Shown: positions 63,196 through 64,000 of the stretch, in pieces
How positions within the stretch are numbered: the first letter of the stretch is position 1
How the letters are laid out: every line of letters starts with the position of its first letter
DNA from: Erythrocercus mccallii
Taxonomy: Eukaryota; Chordata; Aves; Passeriformes; Dicruridae
NCBI GenBank assembly: GCA_013397435.1
Contig: VZRG01000306.1
Coordinates: 372,001 to 436,000 of the forward strand
Direction of reading: 5' to 3'
Length of the DNA: 64,000 nt
Program-made: the position numbers and the translations under genes
The notes under the pieces: generated by a model
Database searches by the model: none
What the model was told of the DNA's origin: nothing
The model's input: only the letters and a program-made list of their open reading frames with translations

Positions 63196-64000
63196 CTGAC
63201 AAATAGGTGCTCAGCCTTTTTGAGCCTGGGGATACAGAGCCATAAGAGCCACACTGCAGTGGGCTACCAGGCTTTACAACTTCAGGCAGTATCAAAACTA
63301 AATAATTAATGGTTGTAAACATAAAAAGCTGGCATTCACAAACATTAGCATATATGTTTTCAGTGTCTGAGTTGGAAAAGAGAGAGAGATATCAAAAAAT
63401 AAAAGGCTTTGAAAAAGGAATCTTTTAGTAATTGTAGAGGTCACATGTGGTAAGAAAGCTAAAGTCTGAAAGCAATAAAAAGGACAAACTGGATAGTGTT
63501 GGAAAATAAGGGAGGACAAAAAGGCAAAAAGATTCAGACAGAAGCAGAAATGTGCAAGGACTGATGAAGAGAAAAAAAAGAATGAGAAGGATCTAACCGA
63601 TGAACAGATTTGTCAAACATCTGGGGAAACAGAAATGGAGGACTAGATGCAACACATTTGATATGTGGGACACATAATACCTTACCTATCTAGAAAGGCC
63701 AATGAAAAGGTGGAAATAATCAGGCACTATGAGGACAATGTGGAATTATCTACTGTGATGAGATAGGAAGAAGTAAAAAATATCTGAAAGGGAAAGCCAT
63801 TAATCATGAGAGAGAAATGGGATTCCCTCAAAGAACATGACCTTCAGAGCTAATTCTTCTCAAAGACTTTATAACCACATGGGGTTTTCCACAATTTTTC
63901 AATTTGTATTTCAAGTCATAAAGACAGACTATCTTAGCACTTGAAGTACTTTGCACCCAAGTTTTTGATAAGCTATGCTTCTCCAAAACAGTACATACAA
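63196..64000. other. Non-coding DNA
   Basis: No supported gene or named repeat. The minus-strand frame of 73 codons (63298-63519) is not recognised. Confidence 0.55.

Noticed and set aside
1..64000. tRNA, rRNA, snRNA, CRISPR or bacterial-type operon structure
   Set aside because: I looked for B-box motifs, rRNA blocks, regularly spaced repeats and gene clusters. None were present, and the repeat content is vertebrate.

Overview
This window looks like gene-poor nuclear DNA from a bird. The evidence is the repeat content: several CR1 LINE copies with the avian 3' end (tandem copies of a 'gattctat' motif), ERVL-type long terminal repeats of the kind common in bird genomes, and the 3' third of an R2-clade retrotransposon. 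R2 is known from some birds, such as zebra finch and sparrows, and to my knowledge is absent from chicken, so a non-galliform bird is the better guess; that is inference. I found no convincing host protein-coding exon, tRNA, rRNA, CRISPR array or CpG island. Most open reading frames are short random frames in AT-rich DNA.

Layout. 1-3.9 kb: plain AT-rich DNA. 3.95-4.49 kb: a solo ERVL-type LTR on the plus strand. 4.5-12.7 kb: AT-rich DNA with an RFX X-box-like site near 5.87 kb, a 71-base N gap at 8.2 kb and a 30-bp tandem duplication at 11.4 kb. About 12.7-13.0 kb: an old CR1 fragment. 13-19.8 kb: non-repetitive DNA with homopolymer tracts. 19.85-21.35 kb: a 5'-truncated R2 copy with thumb/linker, CCHC knuckle, restriction-like endonuclease and 3' UTR, broken by one stop codon. 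22.5 kb: a small CR1 piece. 23.9-25.9 kb: a 1.95-kb CR1 on the minus strand. 27.24-27.74 kb: a minus-strand ERVL-type solo LTR. 27.7-42.8 kb: a long AT-rich stretch with one short CR1 tail (32.7 kb). 42.8-45.07 kb: a plus-strand CR1 that keeps the end of ORF1 and the RT domain but has lost the endonuclease. 48.05-48.8 kb: a CR1 3' end of a different subfamily. 49.9-50.3 kb: an old CR1 tail. 51.1-51.9 kb: a possible LTR. 56.8-57.5 kb: an internally deleted CR1. 61.56 to about 62.47 kb: a minus-strand LTR. 62.5-63.06 kb: a further repeat-like block. 63.06-63.2 kb: a TATC/TATG microsatellite.

Nothing here works as a gene set. The window is a record of repeated retrotransposon insertion. The most notable object is the R2 copy: R2 normally sits in 28S rRNA genes, whereas this copy lies in AT-rich unique DNA with its C-terminal reading frame nearly intact. 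A second point is that the two CR1 copies that still carry the RT active-site motif share the same Asp-to-His change there. Family assignments come from reading the sequence and remembered family features, not from database searches.
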